Counted from the first letter of the stretch, positions 27,982 through 37,597 are shown. The stretch is DNA of 64,000 nt from Eilatimonas milleporae (GCF_003688555.1 NZ_REFR01000011.1:682001-746000), one strand, 5' to 3'. Translations and numbers: made by a program. Notes: generated from the letters alone by a model not told the origin.

Positions 27982-29153
27982 CGGGTTCCGCCCTGCTGGT
28001 CGTTGAAGGTGACGGCGCCGTCCTGCGGTGCCACAGGCATGCCGGGACGCAGCATCATCAGCCCGTCCAGCACCACGCGGTCACCGTCGGCGAGGCCGTC
28101 GCGGATGATGCGCAGGCCCCGGTACATCGGCCCCGGCACGACGGGACGGGGGGCGATGACATTGTCCGGCCCCACCACATAGACAAGGCGCAGCGACTGG
28201 TCCGCCATGATGGCGCTGTCCGGCAGCAGCAGGCCGTCATACGGATCGCGCCCGCGCAGGCGCATGCGGCCGAACACGCCGGGTGTCAGGAAATAATCGG
28301 TGTTCTCGACCACCGCCCGGCCCCGGATGGTGCCGGTGTTGGGGTCGACCCGGTTGTCGACGAAATCCATATAGCCGGTGTGCATGAAGTCCTTTTCGTC
28401 GGACAGGCGGATCTGTACCGGATTTTCCGCATCGCGTGACGATGGACGGTCGCCGGCCTGTTGCAGGCGCTGATAGTTCAGATAGGCGGATTCGCTGCCG
28501 TCAAAGACGAAATAGATCGGGTTCAGCGACACGATGCGCGTCAGCACCGTGGCATTCGTATTGCCGCCGGCGACAAGGTTGCCGACCGAGACGAAATTGT
28601 CGCTGATGCGACCGCCGACAGGGGCTTTGATACGGGTGAATTCCAGATCCAGCCGGGCGGTTTTCAGATCGGCCCGCATGGCGTCCAGCTCCGCCAGCGC
28701 CTGGCTGCGTTCCTGAACGCGCAGGTCGAACTGCTCGCGCGAAATATTGCCGCGTCCGACCAGTTCCTCGGCCCGCCGGGCTTCCGTCGTGGTGTATTGT
28801 ACGCGGGCTTCGGCGCGCTCCACCTCGGCCTCGGCCCGCTCGACCACCGCCTCGAACGGGCGCGGGTCGATGACGAACAGAAGATCGCCTTTTTTGACCA
28901 GCTGACCGTCCTCGTAATGGATGGATTCCAGATAGCCGCTGACGCGGGCCTGGATATCGACGCTTTCAACCGCTTCGAAACGGCCGGTATATTCATCCCA
29001 TTCGATGATTTCCGACTTCAGCGGCACGGACACGCTGACCGGCGGTGCGCCGCCGGGCATGCCGGGTTCGCCGCCGGGGGCACCGTTTTGATCGCCGTTC
29101 CCGCAGGCGGCCAGCGCCAGCATCACGAACAAGCAGGAAAGAAAGCCACGCAT
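27978..29153 (-). CDS. RND efflux membrane fusion lipoprotein (AcrA-like)
   Basis: 391 residues from ATG 29153; the upstream in-frame extension reads through the repeat-rich leader and is not supported. Lipobox LAAC places the lipidated cysteine at residue 17. Barrel-sandwich halves (VDIQARVSGYLESIHYEDGQ near 75 and FTRIKAPVGGRISDNFVSVG near 165), a helical hairpin between them, then beta-barrel and membrane-proximal domains. It bridges the RND permease to an outer-membrane channel. Gly/Pro-rich linker after the signal. Confidence 0.92.
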   Translation of the reverse strand: MRGFLSCLFVMLALAACGNGDQNGAPGGEPGMPGGAPPVSVSVPLKSEIIEWDEYTGRFEAVESVDIQARVSGYLESIHYEDGQLVKKGDLLFVIDPRPFEAVVERAEAEVERAEARVQYTTTEARRAEELVGRGNISREQFDLRVQERSQALAELDAMRADLKTARLDLEFTRIKAPVGGRISDNFVSVGNLVAGGNTNATVLTRIVSLNPIYFVFDGSESAYLNYQRLQQAGDRPSSRDAENPVQIRLSDEKDFMHTGYMDFVDNRVDPNTGTIRGRAVVENTDYFLTPGVFGRMRLRGRDPYDGLLLPDSAIMADQSLRLVYVVGPDNVIAPRPVVPGPMYRGLRIIRDGLADGDRVVLDGLMMLRPGMPVAPQDGAVTFNDQQGGTR

Positions 29154-29217
29154 AAGAATCACCCGAATGCACTTGGTGTGAAAAATCAGTTGGAAAATAC
29201 GAAACAGGATATGAAGT

Positions 29218-29265
29218 GCCCGTATCAACAAACGCCCGTATCAACAAACGTCCAGATCAACAAAG
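29218..29265. repeat. Three 16-bp tandem units
   Basis: GCCCGTATCAACAAAC occurs exactly at 29218-29233 and 29234-29249; the third unit, 29250-29265, differs at four positions. It lies 65 bp upstream of the RND adaptor start. Confidence 0.85.
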
Positions 29266-29290
29266 GCCGTATACTCGCAAGACCGCCCAG

Positions 29291-29335
29291 ATACTTGAAG
29301 AACCACTACCCGAAGACTCGATACCCGAAGAACCG
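29291..29335. repeat. Three 15-bp tandem units
   Basis: Imperfect units 29291-29305, 29306-29320 and 29321-29335 share the pattern ATACCCGAAGAACCG. They sit close to the 16-bp cluster upstream of the RND operon. Confidence 0.75.
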
Positions 29336-29588
29336 TTATGCACAAATCCTTGTCTGGATTGCCCCCGAACTGCCCCAGACTGTCACGACGCGAGAATACA
29401 CCTTTACCCCCGCCGTGGCCGCTTGGACCATCGAAACCCCGACCGTTTCTCATGGCATATGTTGCATCGTCGCATGACATATATCGCATCGGTGAACGAT
29501 GTCACCCATGCTGCGTCATTTTTGCGCAATTGCTTATGACACTTACTGACAAAATCCCGGCACCGGCTGTATGCCGTATGTCTTACGT

Positions 29589-30047
29589 TTACAGGCTGAG
29601 CCGTACGGCCAGAATATCCGCGCGCCGCATGACCAGAAGGGCCACGCCGGACAGCCACACCCCGCACGCCATGATGAACAGCGTGCCGCCGTCGCCCTGA
29701 ACCTCCACCCCCAATGGCGTGAACAGGTGAAAGCCGATGGCCCCGGTCATGATGGCGGTCCCGAAAATACCGCCCACTCCCTGTAGAACGCGCAGTCCGC
29801 CGGCGAGCGTGCCGGCCAGGATCAGGGTGGAGGCCACCAGTTCGGCGCCGCCGATCACATACTGGCTGAACAGGCCCGTCGGCGCGAACAGGCCGGCGGC
29901 GCCAAAACCCGCGGCCCAGGCGTCCAGCGTTCCGAAGATATGCTGTGTCTCGGCTGAATTGCTGAATTTGTAAAACAGCGACTGGATGAACACAAACGCC
30001 ATATACACACCCAGCACGGCGGCGAGCCGGTCTTTCGTCAGCAACAT
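29589..30047 (-). CDS. Small integral membrane protein, DoxX-like
   Basis: 152 residues from ATG 30047, which follows AAGGGGG; the longer frame is not needed. Four hydrophobic helices (VLGVYMAFVFIQSLF, FSQYVIGGAELVASTLIL, GIFGTAIMTGAIGFHLF, TLFIMACGVWLSGVALLV). The first helix with YKFSNSAETQHIF resembles DoxX-type membrane proteins, but I cannot confirm the family. It follows the PepSY reductase on the same strand with a 154-bp gap and may be part of the same iron operon. Confidence 0.72.
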   Translation of the reverse strand: MLLTKDRLAAVLGVYMAFVFIQSLFYKFSNSAETQHIFGTLDAWAAGFGAAGLFAPTGLFSQYVIGGAELVASTLILAGTLAGGLRVLQGVGGIFGTAIMTGAIGFHLFTPLGVEVQGDGGTLFIMACGVWLSGVALLVMRRADILAVRLSL

Positions 30048-30201
30048 GATGCCCCCTTGGCGGCCTGCCTGGTTTTTATCTTTGTTACCCCTGAAGGACG
30101 TCCCTTCACAGCCGTCAGCATCGTGCATCGCCGCACCGGGCGCAAGGGCGGAGTGCCGGCGCCGGCGCTTAAGTGTTGCGTTTCAGCAAACGGGTAAGGG
30201 C

Positions 30202-31767
30202 CTATTCGGCGGCCGCCGGACTTGTCCGGCCGGCTGCCATGCTGCGCCCGCCCGCAAGAGTGGAGGCCGCCAGCGCCCCGGCGAGCGTGAGCAGCACGGC
30301 ATTGCCGGCCCATCCCATGGGGTCGGCGATCTGTCCCGCCCAGTGGCCCATATGGATGAAGGCCGCACCGCCGAGGGCCGCCGCGCCGGCCAGGCGCAGG
30401 GCCCGTGACAGCGGTGCGGTCCGGCGGATCAGCCGGGCGGCGGCGAAAGCCGCCAGCACCGTCGTCAGATACGGGATCAGGGGCGGAAAGTCCGGCACGG
30501 CGATCAGGCCGGCGGCGGTCACGCCGAGGGCCACGGGCTGGCCCCAGACGGCGGCGATCCAGGCGCGGTGCCAGCCCGGCACCGGTTTGCCCCTGTCCCG
30601 CCGCCGGGCGATCCAGATGGTCACCCCGCTACAGGTGACGACGGTCAGCGCCGCCCCCAGAAGCACATAGGCCAGCTTGACCGGCAGGCCGCCGAACCAG
30701 CCGAAATGCAAGGGGCCGAGCGCGCCGATGATCTGCTGGCCCGGCGTGCCGTCGGCGTAACCGGCCATGCCCAGATCATTGCCCGCGCCGTCGAAATAAT
30801 AGCGTTCGCTGCTGGTCAGGTGGCCGGGGGCGGTCAACTGCACCTCGAACGCCTGGCCTTTGGTCGCCATATGACCGACGCGCACGCGCAGCAGGCGGCC
30901 CTGCGGGTGTTCGGCCAGCAGCCGGTGCAGGGTCGGGCCCACGCGCAGCGGCGGGGCGGGGGTGTCGTCTTCGGCGATTGCGGGGCCGGCGACGGTGCCG
31001 CGTGCCTTTTCCATGTCGCCGTCAAAGGCGGCATAGGCGAGAACGCCCAGAATCAGGGTCGACAGGCCCAGAAGCGCGCCGGTCAGCGACACGGCGATGT
31101 GAAAGGGCAGGCCCCAGACGCTGAGCCTGTTGTGCAGGTCCGCTTCCTGTAGGCGCCGCGATCCCCCCCAGCGCAGGCTGAAGGCATCCCTGAAAATGCG
31201 CGGATGCGCCAGAACGCCGGACAGAATGGACGATAACAGCGTCACCCCGATCAGGCCGACGATGAACAGGCCGATGGTGCGCGGCATGTGCAGAAAAATA
31301 TGCAGGTCGGCCAGAAACCGGAAGACCGTGCTGTCATGCCGTTCCATCAGGGTCCCGTCCTGCCGCGCCAGCCATGTTTCATCGATGCCGCGCTCGGAAT
31401 CGAGAATGCGCACGCGCAGGCGCGGCGCGTCCGGCCTGGGGGTCTCGATGAAGATATCGTGCAGCTTGTCGTTTTCGCGGGCGTAGGCATAGCCGTTTGC
31501 CAGCGCCGCATCGATCTGGTCCGGCGTGGCGGTGTTCACCAGCGGCCCGGCGGGATATTCCCAGCGCTCGATTTCATGCGCCATGACGAGAATGGTGCCG
31601 GACAGGCAGATCACGTAAATCAGCGCGGCGAAGGACAGGCCCAGCACCGAATGACCGGCCAGAACGCCGCTGACGAACCGTGCCGGCACTTTCGGCCAGA
31701 TCGATCGATGCCGTCCCGATTTTTGTATCGGTTTCTGCATCGGTTCTTGCGGGGTCGGTTCCGTCAT
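30202..31767 (-). CDS. PepSY-associated membrane reductase-like protein
   Basis: 521 residues from ATG 31767 (MTEPTPQEPMQ). Layout of PepSY-TM proteins: first helix after a basic segment (GHSVLGLSFAALIYVICLSGTILVM), PepSY-like periplasmic domain (about 75-155), helices with paired histidines (FLADLHIFLHMPRTIGLFIVG; LHNRLSVWGLPFHIAVSLTG), then more helices. Relatives such as FoxB/FpvG-type proteins reduce ferric siderophores in the periplasm or move electrons through bound haem. Context supports iron: it lies downstream of a TonB receptor. The N-terminal PTPQEPMQKPIQK tail stems from short 12-bp duplications near 31724-31760. Confidence 0.83.
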   Translation of the reverse strand: MTEPTPQEPMQKPIQKSGRHRSIWPKVPARFVSGVLAGHSVLGLSFAALIYVICLSGTILVMAHEIERWEYPAGPLVNTATPDQIDAALANGYAYARENDKLHDIFIETPRPDAPRLRVRILDSERGIDETWLARQDGTLMERHDSTVFRFLADLHIFLHMPRTIGLFIVGLIGVTLLSSILSGVLAHPRIFRDAFSLRWGGSRRLQEADLHNRLSVWGLPFHIAVSLTGALLGLSTLILGVLAYAAFDGDMEKARGTVAGPAIAEDDTPAPPLRVGPTLHRLLAEHPQGRLLRVRVGHMATKGQAFEVQLTAPGHLTSSERYYFDGAGNDLGMAGYADGTPGQQIIGALGPLHFGWFGGLPVKLAYVLLGAALTVVTCSGVTIWIARRRDRGKPVPGWHRAWIAAVWGQPVALGVTAAGLIAVPDFPPLIPYLTTVLAAFAAARLIRRTAPLSRALRLAGAAALGGAAFIHMGHWAGQIADPMGWAGNAVLLTLAGALAASTLAGGRSMAAGRTSPAAAE

Positions 31768-31780
31768 CGGGTGGGTCCCT

Positions 31781-32383
31781 TTAAAAAAATGCCATGCCGA
31801 GCGACAGGGCGGCGACACCGGTCAGCAGGATGGAGGCACGCAGGATCCGTGTGTCCACAAGGGTCCAGGCCATGCCGGCGGCCCACAATATGGGCACGAT
31901 CAATCCGCCGACGGCGATGCGGGTCACGTCGCTCCACGGTGCCGATGTCGCCACCATGACGCCGATGCCGATAGCGGCCGCCCCGGCGAGCAGAAAGGCG
32001 GCGGCCGTGCGCAGAAGCCCACGTGCCAGACGTTTCGGCCTGTGGGCCGGGTCGATGGCGTCTGGTCCGATGGTCGCGGTATCGGGGGCGGCGGCCGCCG
32101 TGCCGCGCGATTTGACGCCGCGCCGTTGCAGGGCGGCGAGTACGGTCCCGTATGCGAGCAGGGACAGGGTGATGAAAAACAGCGGCAGGCCGATTTCCCC
32201 GCCCCGCCACAGGACAAAGCCGGCGGCGGACAGCCCGATCAGCCCCCAGCCGAGCACAATGGCGCCCCCATGGGGCCGCGCCCGGTTGGCCCAAGACCAG
32301 CGCAGGCTGACCAAACCGCCCAGCAGGCCGCCAAGCGCCGCCGCAAATCCGCCGAATGTTGCCAAGGCTGTCAGGGCTGTCAT
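31781..32383 (-). CDS. Hypothetical membrane protein of the iron operon
   Basis: 200 residues with about five hydrophobic helices (LATFGGFAAALGGLLGGLVSL, VLGWGLIGLSAAGFVLW, LPLFFITLSLLAYGTVLAAL, TAAAFLLAGAAAIGIGVMVA, IAVGGLIVPILWAAGMAWTL). I recognise no family motif. It ends 13 bp before the PepSY gene and follows the TonB receptor, so it is probably an accessory of that system, in the same slot as the small membrane protein at 37598-37906 in the mirror operon. Confidence 0.75.
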   Translation of the reverse strand: MTALTALATFGGFAAALGGLLGGLVSLRWSWANRARPHGGAIVLGWGLIGLSAAGFVLWRGGEIGLPLFFITLSLLAYGTVLAALQRRGVKSRGTAAAAPDTATIGPDAIDPAHRPKRLARGLLRTAAAFLLAGAAAIGIGVMVATSAPWSDVTRIAVGGLIVPILWAAGMAWTLVDTRILRASILLTGVAALSLGMAFF

Positions 32384-32535
32384 GTCCCTTCATCCCCCAT
32401 CGTCGCGTGTCCCCCATGCTTGCCTGTTTCCCGTGGCGCCGCCATGATCAACCGCGCCCGCCCGGTCCGTCAAGGCCGTGTCACCGGGCCCAACCGCCAG
32501 ACCGTTCCGTCCCGTCCGCGCATCCGCCGGCCCGT

Positions 32536-34827
32536 CTAGAACTGCACATCCAGACGGGCCGCGATCACGCGCGGCGCGCCGACGCGGGCGAAGTCGTTGC
32601 CCGGCTGGCGGTCCAGCGTGGTGAAGTAATCCTCGTCCAGCAGGTTCCGGGCATAGACCAGAATCTGCACATTATCCGTCACCGCATAGCCCAGGCGCGC
32701 ATTGATCAGGGTCCGGCCCTCCACCTCGTTGACGATGAAGTTTTCCTGATCGGAAAAGGCGCTGGACTGATAATTGACGTCAATCCCGGTGAACAGGCCG
32801 CTCGGATGGCGGTAATCGAAGCCGGCGTTGAGGGACACCTGCGGCGCGAAGGGGAAGGCATTGCCGGCGAAATTGTCCGGTCGGCCCTCGCCCGCCATGG
32901 GGTTGGGAAAATCGTCGAACTCCGTTTCCGTGATGCCGAGACCGCCATACACTTCCAGCCGCTCGTCCACCACCCAGGTGATATCGGTTTCCAGGCCGTA
33001 CAGGGTCGACTGGCCGGCGTTGACGGTTCTGAACAGATTGGTGATGGTGTCCGAGACCTGAATGGCGACCTGCTGGTCGGTCCAGTCCGAATAGAAGACA
33101 TTGGCGTTCCAGCGTAGGCGCCCGTCCAGCCAGACGCCGCGCGCCGACAGCTCGTAATTCCACAGATATTCCGGGTCGAAACTCTCGATGCCGCCATCGA
33201 CGACATTGATTTCGGCCCCGCCGGCGCGGTAGGCCTTTTGCGCGACAAAGGCCAGGGTCATGGCCTCGCTGGCGCGCCAGCGCAGGCCCATTTTCGGCAG
33301 AAAGGCCTCGAAATCCGCGTCCGTGCGCTGCTCGGTCTCGCCCCTCAGGCTTTCCAGAAACTCAAACCCCGGCGGCAGGTCGCCCACAATGTCGGTGATG
33401 GCCGTGGCCACATTGGTCTGGTCCTCATAATCGTAGCGTCCGCCGAACAGCAGGTCGACATCCCGGCCCAGCCTGTAGGACCCGTCGAAGAAAACCGCGT
33501 AATTGGTCGCCTCGTCATCGAAAAGGGACGTGCGCGAGACCAGATTGTCCAGCGGCAGGGCCGGATTGACGATGGTGATGGGGATGGTGAACGTGTCGTC
33601 GAAGCTTTGCCGCGTGTCGACGAAGAAAAAGCCCAGCGCCCCGCTCAGCCGGTCGCCCTGATATTTGAACCGCAATTCCTGCGCCAGCGCCTCGTCCTCG
33701 CCGGTCCGGTCCAGCGCGGCGATGGGCGCGGGCGTCAGGTCGAAATCCTCCAAGCGCACATAATCCGTCGTCTGAAACGATGTCAGCGACTGGATTTCGA
33801 ACCGGTCGCTGACCTCCCAGGTGGCGTTGACCGATTGCAGGAAGGTCTCCGTTCCCTCGCGGCCCGGCGTGTCGTAGGCCACCTCGCGGGTGAAGCCGCC
33901 GGACGCCGCGACCCCGTCCTCGCCGGCGAAATTTTCCGTGTAGGATGTGGTGGTGATGATGCGGACATTTTCCGCCGGATCGAACAGGAATTTCAGCCGC
34001 CCGGTTTTCAGCTCCGTGGCGTCCGCCGGCTCGTCGAGAAAGGTGTTGTCGATAAAACCGTCGGTTTCCCGGTAGTCGCCGGTCAGGCGGAAGGCGATGC
34101 GGTCGTCGACCAGCGGGCCGTTGACGACGGCGGCAAGCTGGCGCGTGTCATACTCGCCGATTTCGGCGCGCGCCTTGACCTCCCAGTCGTAACTCGGGTC
34201 CTGGGTGCGCACATAAATGGCGCCGGCCAGCGCGTTCCGCCCGAAATTGGTCGACTGCGGGCCGCGATAGACCTCCACCTGGCCCAGGTCCCACGACCCC
34301 AGCGGCCCGAAAAAGGTGGTGAAATTGCCCAAAGGCGCATCGTCCACATAAATGGTCAGCGTCTGGCCGCTGCCGGCACTGCCGATGCCGCGCTGGTCGA
34401 TGCCGCGAATGGCGAACCCCAGCCCGCCGAGGGCTGAGTTGACATTGGGAATGCGCTCGACGATTTCATACAGGTCGGCAATGGGTTCGCGGGCGATTTC
34501 GGCGGCTGTCACCACCTCGACGCTGGCGGTGACCTCCTCCAGCGTGCGGGCGATTTTCTCGCCCGTGACCACGATGACCTCCACCGTCTGGTCGTCGTCG
34601 GCCTCCGTGACGGTCTCCGCAACCGTTTCCGGGGCATTTCCCACAGTGCTCTCCGCGGTGCTCTCCGTGATCTCCCGCGCGGCGGCCCCGGCCACCGCCA
34701 CCATGGACACACCCGCCAAAAGCGAAATGTTCCTCAAGGCCCTGTATGCCCAGCCTGTCCTACAAGTCCCGTCTATCGGATATGCCGCGCATATTGAACA
34801 CGCTCCGGTCAGCGCTGATCCAAGCAT
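32536..34827 (-). CDS. TonB-dependent receptor 1 (siderophore-type)
   Basis: 763 residues from ATG 34827, preceded by GGGGGA; the frame continues upstream but without support. A long N-terminal region ends in the signal-like LLAGVSMVAVAGAAA. TonB box EVIVVTGEK near residue 80, plug domain (IVERIPNVNSALGGLGFAIRG near 120, VEVYRGPQSTNFGRNALAGAI near 185), then a 22-strand barrel ending in aromatic DVQF. It imports ferric-siderophore or a similar large ligand. First gene of a minus-strand operon with a membrane protein and a PepSY reductase; a Fur-like box lies upstream at 34920-34938. A short acidic ITESTAEST stretch after the signal contains a 12-bp duplication (34646-34669). Confidence 0.92.
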   Translation of the reverse strand: MLGSALTGACSICAAYPIDGTCRTGWAYRALRNISLLAGVSMVAVAGAAAREITESTAESTVGNAPETVAETVTEADDDQTVEVIVVTGEKIARTLEEVTASVEVVTAAEIAREPIADLYEIVERIPNVNSALGGLGFAIRGIDQRGIGSAGSGQTLTIYVDDAPLGNFTTFFGPLGSWDLGQVEVYRGPQSTNFGRNALAGAIYVRTQDPSYDWEVKARAEIGEYDTRQLAAVVNGPLVDDRIAFRLTGDYRETDGFIDNTFLDEPADATELKTGRLKFLFDPAENVRIITTTSYTENFAGEDGVAASGGFTREVAYDTPGREGTETFLQSVNATWEVSDRFEIQSLTSFQTTDYVRLEDFDLTPAPIAALDRTGEDEALAQELRFKYQGDRLSGALGFFFVDTRQSFDDTFTIPITIVNPALPLDNLVSRTSLFDDEATNYAVFFDGSYRLGRDVDLLFGGRYDYEDQTNVATAITDIVGDLPPGFEFLESLRGETEQRTDADFEAFLPKMGLRWRASEAMTLAFVAQKAYRAGGAEINVVDGGIESFDPEYLWNYELSARGVWLDGRLRWNANVFYSDWTDQQVAIQVSDTITNLFRTVNAGQSTLYGLETDITWVVDERLEVYGGLGITETEFDDFPNPMAGEGRPDNFAGNAFPFAPQVSLNAGFDYRHPSGLFTGIDVNYQSSAFSDQENFIVNEVEGRTLINARLGYAVTDNVQILVYARNLLDEDYFTTLDRQPGNDFARVGAPRVIAARLDVQF

Positions 34828-34919
34828 GCGTTTCCCCCGTGAAAAGAGTGATCGTTGATCACATTGGTTGTTGTTAAACTTTCGATTGGCTCGCAATACA
34901 CGCCCCATTCGATAATGTA

Positions 34920-34938
34920 AATGAAATTCATTCTCATT
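34920..34938 (-). promoter_or_regulatory. Fur-like box upstream of receptor 1
   Basis: AATGAAATTCATTCTCATT resembles the iron-regulation consensus (TGATAATnATTATCA core; 12 of 15 by eye). It lies 93 bp upstream of receptor 1. Expected effect is repression when iron is sufficient. Confidence 0.6.
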
Positions 34939-35148
34939 TTATGGGGTGCTGGATAAAACGGCCGGGAGGGGACATCCCGGTGTTGCGGACAGGCGGCTAC
35001 GGCGCTTCCGGATATAACCGGCACCGCATACGGCGCATGGGCGGGTCCCGCTGCGGGGGAGGCTCGGAAGGGACGGTGAAAAAGAAGACTTGACGTCTGT
35101 CCGGATTGACCGCATTCTTGATGTATATCCGGTTAAATTGGACATGTG

Positions 35149-35184
35149 CGCCCGCAAGACCCCTGACGGTCCTGCGGGCGTTTT
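35149..35184 (+). terminator. Orphan hairpin with T-run between two receptors
   Basis: Arms CGCCCGCA (35149-35156) and TGCGGGCG (35173-35180), with inner GACC/GGTC pairing, are followed by TTTT. It looks like a rho-independent terminator on the plus strand but no gene precedes it, so it may end a short untranslated transcript. Confidence 0.55.
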
Positions 35185-35296
35185 CGTGGGCGGCTTTTGT
35201 GGCCGCCTTTCGTCCGCTCAGGTTGGACGCCCACCGGATACGGTCACTGACCGCCCCGCCGCAAACCAACAGGGAACAAAGAACATGTTTTGTTAT

Positions 35297-35311
35297 TGAC
35301 ATTCATTATCA
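35297..35311. promoter_or_regulatory. Fur-like box upstream of receptor 2
   Basis: TGACATTCATTATCA matches the Fur core at about 13 of 15 positions by eye. It lies 89 bp upstream of receptor 2. Confidence 0.65.
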
Positions 35312-35330
35312 CGCCTCTTAGCAGCGAGAG

Positions 35331-35345
35331 TGAAAATCATTCTTA
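35331..35345. promoter_or_regulatory. Second Fur-like box upstream of receptor 2
   Basis: TGAAAATCATTCTTA matches the Fur core at about 12 of 15 positions and lies 55 bp upstream of the receptor 2 start; a tandem pair fits strong iron repression. Confidence 0.55.
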
Positions 35346-35399
35346 GCTTGGGGTGTGCGGTTGCGTCCCGAGGCACCGGCAAGGCATTGGGGGCGGACA

Positions 35400-37523
35400 A
35401 TGGCTGTTTTTCCATGGAAAAACGGGTGGGGTAAAACCGGGTGGAGGCCACTGGCGCTGTGCTTGTCGGCCATGCCGGCGGCGGTCGGGGACGACGGTGC
35501 GTCCCTGCCGGACGACGATGTGGAGACGATTGTCGTCGTCGGTGAAAGGGTGGCGCGGCGGCTGCTTGACGCCGCGTCCAGCGTAACGGTGTTCGACACC
35601 GCCGTGACCGAGCGCGAGGCGGGCCGGCACATCAATGACATGCTGCTGTTCGCGCCCAATGTTCTGGTCGAGGGGATCAGCGAGGTCCCGACCATTCGCG
35701 GTATACAGGGCGGCGGCGGCGGTGGCATCGCCACCGGTGCCGCCGCCGGGTCGCTGCCGCGCCTGACAACCGTGGTTGACGGCGTGCCGCAGGTGGCGGC
35801 GCTGCCCAATGCCGCCTTTGCCGACCTGTATGACATTCGCCAGGTCGAAGTGGCGCGCGGGCCCCAGACCACATTGTTCGGGCGCAATGCCCTGGCCGGG
35901 GCGATTATCGTCGAGACCAACGACCCCACGTTCGACCCGGAGGCCGAAATCCAGGTGACCGGCCTGTTCGACGATGTCAGCGACGGTGATTATGTTCTGT
36001 CCGGTTTCGTCTCCGGCCCGCTTGCGGGCGACACGCTGGCCGGGCGGTTGACGGTGCAGTACCGGGACGGTGACGACCCGCGCGAGGTGGTCGGCACCCC
36101 GCCCGGCGCCGACGACGGGTTCCTGACCGATTTCGACGCCCTGCGCCTGCGCGGCAAGCTGTTGGGGCGGTTCGACACCGGCCTCGGCGCGCTGGAGGTC
36201 AACGCCCTTGTCGATTATCAGACCGGGACGACCCCGCAGACCCGCAACATCGTCACGGGCCCCGATGCCGGTGGCGGCGCGTTCGGCGACCGGGTTATCC
36301 TGTTCAACGGCCCCAACCGGACCTTTGACAATGATGCCGTGACAGGGGCGCTGGACGCCGTGCTCGATCTGGGCGGCGGCCGGTCGCTGCAATCGCTGAC
36401 ATCCTATACCAGGGTGCAGTATGACAGCGTCGACGCGCAGGTTTTCCCAAGCCTGTTCGAGACGGAGGAACGGTTTTTCGCCCAGGACCTGATTTTCCGC
36501 TTCGGGCAGGAGGAGGGCCGCCGCCTGTCCGGCCTTGCCGGCGCCGCCCTTGAGGACCGCTCCCAGGACGCGGTGATCGCCGGCATTCCCGTCAATTCGG
36601 ACGCGGCGACGGAATCGGTCACGCTGTCGGCCTTTGCCGATCTGCGTTTCGCCCTGTCGTCGGCGGTGGAACTGACGGCCGGCGGACGCGTGTTGTCCAT
36701 CGACCAGGACCGCGATCAGGCGGCGACATCCTTTTTCCCCGGTCTGCCGGCGGGCGCGGTCGATTTTAGCGATGAGGAAACCGTTTTCCTGCCCAGTGTC
36801 GGTGTCCTCTGGACCCTTCAGGCGGACCAGACCCTGCGCGCCACCTTCCGGCAGGGGTTCAATGCCGGCGGCGCGGCCATCAATTTTTTGACCCTGCAGC
36901 CCTATACCTATGCCTCGGAGCGGTTGAGCGCGCTGGAGGCGGGCTACCGGGGTGCGTTTCTGGACGGACGGCTGTTCCTGTCCGCGACGGCGTTTTTCAA
37001 CTGGTATGACGACCAGCAGTTTTTCCTGGAAACCACACCGGGCGACCGCAACACCATCATTGTCGCCAATGTGCCCGACAGTGAATCCTACGGCCTAGAG
37101 GTCGAGGTGCGCGCCGATGTGACGGACACCGTCACCCTGTCGGGGGCGGTCGGTCTGCTGGAAACGGAAATCGGTGCGGGTCCGGCCTCGAACCCCACCT
37201 TCGACGGCAATGATTTTGGCCGCGATCCGGGTGTCACGGCCAATCTGGCCGCGCTGTGGAGCCCGGTCGACGCCCTGACACTGGATGCCAGGGTGAATTA
37301 TGTCAGCGGGTATTTCCCCACATTCGACAATATCCCCGGGTCCCGCGTCGGTGATTATGTTCTCATGGATGTGGGCGTGACCTATGATATGGGTCGGTAT
37401 GCCATCCGGGCCTTCGTGCGCAACGCGGGCGACGAGACGGCGCTGATTTCGCGGGTCGGGGCGTTTGCCGGTGTCGCACCGCCGCGCACATTCGGCGTGA
37501 CCCTGACGGCACGGGCGTTTTGA
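35400..37523 (+). CDS. TonB-dependent receptor 2 (siderophore-type)
   Basis: 707 residues from ATG 35400 after GGGGGCGG; the frame is open further upstream but that part overlaps the promoter. Signal peptide includes WRPLALCLSAMPAAVG. TonB box ETIVVVGERV near residue 42, plug with FAPNVLVEGISEVPTIRGIQ (Gly-rich insert) and VEVARGPQTTLFGRNALAGAI near 160, barrel to the terminal aromatic TARAF. The plug lacks nothing obvious. It is the first gene of a plus-strand operon: small membrane protein, PepSY reductase, small membrane protein. A segment of this gene (36057-36213) is matched by a degenerate fragment at 39840-39996. Confidence 0.92.
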   Translation: MAVFPWKNGWGKTGWRPLALCLSAMPAAVGDDGASLPDDDVETIVVVGERVARRLLDAASSVTVFDTAVTEREAGRHINDMLLFAPNVLVEGISEVPTIRGIQGGGGGGIATGAAAGSLPRLTTVVDGVPQVAALPNAAFADLYDIRQVEVARGPQTTLFGRNALAGAIIVETNDPTFDPEAEIQVTGLFDDVSDGDYVLSGFVSGPLAGDTLAGRLTVQYRDGDDPREVVGTPPGADDGFLTDFDALRLRGKLLGRFDTGLGALEVNALVDYQTGTTPQTRNIVTGPDAGGGAFGDRVILFNGPNRTFDNDAVTGALDAVLDLGGGRSLQSLTSYTRVQYDSVDAQVFPSLFETEERFFAQDLIFRFGQEEGRRLSGLAGAALEDRSQDAVIAGIPVNSDAATESVTLSAFADLRFALSSAVELTAGGRVLSIDQDRDQAATSFFPGLPAGAVDFSDEETVFLPSVGVLWTLQADQTLRATFRQGFNAGGAAINFLTLQPYTYASERLSALEAGYRGAFLDGRLFLSATAFFNWYDDQQFFLETTPGDRNTIIVANVPDSESYGLEVEVRADVTDTVTLSGAVGLLETEIGAGPASNPTFDGNDFGRDPGVTANLAALWSPVDALTLDARVNYVSGYFPTFDNIPGSRVGDYVLMDVGVTYDMGRYAIRAFVRNAGDETALISRVGAFAGVAPPRTFGVTLTARAF

Positions 37524-37597
37524 CGCCGGTTTTCAGGGGGCCGGATTGAAACGCGCGGACCCAAAGCCGGGCCGCAAGCAAGTATGGGATTGGCTGC

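Larger units (their letters stand above)
29154..29588. other. Repeat-bearing leader of the RND operon
   Basis: 435 bp without a supportable gene. It contains two tandem-repeat clusters (29218-29265 and 29291-29335) and, near 29456-29500, an imperfect dyad around GCATCGTCGCATG. The RND promoter should lie here, on the minus strand. Confidence 0.5.
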
